From assembly GCA_015061245.1 (NCBI GenBank), contig SUWY01000002.1:1-64000 (forward strand): 64,000 bases of DNA, read 5' to 3'. Below are positions 62,515-64,000 of the stretch, in pieces. How positions within the stretch are numbered: the stretch's first letter is position 1; every line of letters starts with the position of its first letter. A model generated the notes under the pieces. The model was not told where the DNA came from. It saw only the letters and a program-made list of their open reading frames with translations, and made no database searches. The translations under genes were made by a program, and so were the position numbers. The stretch comes from Bacteroidales bacterium (GTDB taxonomy: Bacteria > Bacteroidota > Bacteroidia > Bacteroidales > Marinifilaceae).

Positions 62515-63645
62515 CTAATGCATTTCAAAAAGAATTAAGGTGGGATTCGCATCGCTAGATAATGTATCAAGAACCGAAATATTATCTGCTTTCTTCCTTA
62601 TCCAAGAAGAGGCATTCTGTTTAATTTTTTCAATCTCTTTTGTCGGCAATTCACTCAACAAATAGTTTTCATCCATATACAACGGAGTATATGCAGCATC
62701 ATTACTCCAGAAATTGAACAGGAAATATTCTTTACTACTTTTATTGTACAAAATATTAATTGGCTTATTCTTCAAACTTCCCAATTGAGCATACCTGTAC
62801 AAGTCATTCTCACCATTAAAAACAAAAAAATATGGAATAGAACCATCGGTCATGCAATTAATTAACCTATCGTTCGCAACAACTGAATTTGACGTAGTAG
62901 TCTTGAATCCTTTAAGAATATCATCATTCCATAAGGAATTATCCAGATTCCATGAAAAGGCATTTGATAGACCATCAGTTGCTAACTTATACACCTGTGT
63001 ATCAAATGTACTCCAAAAATACATAGTGTCATTATAGTTGTTAAACGCGTTGTGTTTCAGACTCAGACTCTTGTCACATTCATAAAGCAGACTTAACTCA
63101 TTGCTGTTTTTAAAATCCCACACCAATATGGACGATAAGTTATCATTGCCCGGATGATAAAGCGCAAAACAAGAATCATTTAAGGTTGATATACCCCAAT
63201 AAGCATCTTTTTCAGCAGGCAAACGATAAGTTGCAATGTATTCTCCATGAATAGCATACTCATAGACAGAGCCAAGAGCACTTAATAAATATACTCTATT
63301 TTTATTTGTGTTGATACAAAAGTCATATAACAAAGGATGTTCCCCAGGCCCTCGCCCTGTTTCTCCAATTGTATACAAGAACTCTCCGCTCATAGAGAAG
63401 GCATAGAGCGATGATAAAGTAATGTCTAAAACGAATATGGTTGAATCGTGCACAACCACTTTATTAACTCTTGCTATCAACGAAGAATCTTTTGTTTCTA
63501 ACGGAATGATATGAGCCCTTCGAAAGATATTTTCTTCATCTAACGTTGTAACCACATCTTCATCACAAAGAACGTGATTCTTGCTTGACTCAACACGAAC
63601 ACAAGAGGTACATACAATAAGGAGAAATACCAATATATTCTTCAT
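62515..63645 (-). CDS. six-bladed beta-propeller lipoprotein (third copy)
   Basis: The 376-residue protein has a lipoprotein-type signal (LLIVCTSCVRVESS). Blade-like repeats follow: STIFVLDITLSSLYAFSMSGEFLYTI, then PLLYDFCINTNKNRVYLL and GSVYEYAIHGEYIATYRL. It ends SDANPTLILFEMH, with the NPxL ending of the other two copies. GRGPGEH after the second blade matches GRGPEEY in the first copy, which supports homology. It starts 12 bp downstream of prfB and precedes the CxxC/DUF1573 gene by 2 bp. Function unknown. Confidence 0.82.
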   Translation of the reverse strand: MKNILVFLLIVCTSCVRVESSKNHVLCDEDVVTTLDEENIFRRAHIIPLETKDSSLIARVNKVVVHDSTIFVLDITLSSLYAFSMSGEFLYTIGETGRGPGEHPLLYDFCINTNKNRVYLLSALGSVYEYAIHGEYIATYRLPAEKDAYWGISTLNDSCFALYHPGNDNLSSILVWDFKNSNELSLLYECDKSLSLKHNAFNNYNDTMYFWSTFDTQVYKLATDGLSNAFSWNLDNSLWNDDILKGFKTTTSNSVVANDRLINCMTDGSIPYFFVFNGENDLYRYAQLGSLKNKPINILYNKSSKEYFLFNFWSNDAAYTPLYMDENYLLSELPTKEIEKIKQNASSWIRKKADNISVLDTLSSDANPTLILFEMH

Positions 63646-63657
63646 GTAACCTTTATC

Positions 63658-64000
63658 TTAACTTTCTGCGCCGCCGAACTCCATTAAGTAGGCTTTGATG
63701 AAACCATCCAGATCGCCATCCATTACTCCGTTGACATCAGAGGTTTGGTAGTTTGTTCTATGATCCTTTACACGACGGTCATCGAACACGTAACTGCGTA
63801 TCTGTGAACCCCACTCAATTTTTTTCTTACCTGCCTCAAGCTTTGCCTGCGCCTCCATACGGTGTTGAAGCTCACGGTCGTAAAGTTGTGAACGCAACAA
63901 ACGCAAAGCATTCTCACGGTTATCTTGCTGAGAACGAGTCTCGGTGTTCTCGATAAGAATCTCCTCCTGCTCTCCGGTATATGGGTCAGTGTATTGATAG
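63658..64000 (-). CDS. prfB: peptide chain release factor 2, C-terminal part
   Basis: The visible 113 codons are the C-terminal part of RF2: YQYTDPYTGEQEEILIENTE, then RENALRLLRSQLYDREL, and GKKKIEWGSQIRSYVFDD followed by HRTNYQTSDVNGVMDGDLDGF. RF2 recognises UGA and UAA stop codons and triggers peptide release. The GGQ catalytic loop, the SPF codon-reading motif and any programmed frameshift site are beyond the window edge. The stop is TAA at the 63658 end, followed 12 bp later by the propeller gene. Confidence 0.95.
   Translation of the reverse strand, partial: YQYTDPYTGEQEEILIENTETRSQQDNRENALRLLRSQLYDRELQHRMEAQAKLEAGKKKIEWGSQIRSYVFDDRRVKDHRTNYQTSDVNGVMDGDLDGFIKAYLMEFGGAES

Overview
The window is a chromosomal segment of a low-GC member of the Bacteroidota, most likely order Bacteroidales. 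Supporting signs are a SusC/SusD pair under ECF sigma/FecR control, the lineage-typical families DUF3078, DUF4290, DUF2764 and HU-CCDC81, a short GT5-only glycogen/starch synthase, and repeated promoters with the -7 element TAnnTTTG (sometimes with TTTG about 20 bp upstream). I cannot name a genus.

Layout. 1-4.7 kb (minus): yraN, ispG, MATE exporter, cytidylate-kinase-like protein, DUF3078 outer-membrane protein. 4.8-8.2 kb: GT5 protein, galE, an HU-CCDC81 protein, pssA. 8.2-18.7 kb: an orphan NtrY-like sensor kinase with rlmH, a CAU tRNA, lon, rpmE type B, folK, a DUF4290 gene, a UvrD/PcrA helicase and tRNA-Leu(CAA). 18.9-23.3 kb: an S37-type peptidase, AI-2E family permease, purine nucleoside phosphorylase and lpxK.

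23.3-32.1 kb is the accessory region. A five-gene minus-strand operon encodes three small membrane-anchored or exported peptides that share the cysteine pattern CCV-x(7,9)-C-x(8)-C (one has a recognisable NVEALA-like segment), a six-bladed beta-propeller lipoprotein and a CxxC lipoprotein. Next come a broken IS4-family transposase, murA, a 1.2-kb IS256-like element with decayed transposase and imperfect terminal repeats, a second propeller gene, and a lipoprotein with an unusual hydrophobic, Gly/Ala-containing C-terminus. A third propeller gene paired with a CxxC/DUF1573 lipoprotein lies at 61.7-63.6 kb. These three loci are the best candidate for an undescribed envelope system.

32.2-39.7 kb: a compact seven-gene V/A-type ATPase operon (E, DUF2764, A, B, D, I, K) whose K subunit keeps the residues that bind Na+ in related rotors. 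39.9-42.3 kb: exbB, exbD, a DUF4136 lipoprotein and an outer-membrane barrel. 42.4-52.0 kb: an ECF sigma, FecR, STN-SusC, SusD, BACON lipoprotein and TlpA-like lipoprotein locus preceded by a C_GCAxxG_C_C protein. A GH127 glycosidase lies just upstream, with a heptad AGGT repeat between it and that gene. 54.4-59.4 kb: a threonine operon (thrA, an apgM-like probable homoserine kinase, thrC). 59.7-61.6 kb: clpP-clpX. The window ends inside prfB.

Several starts are moved downstream here because the longest open frame begins inside or next to a promoter -7 element, or runs through a terminator.
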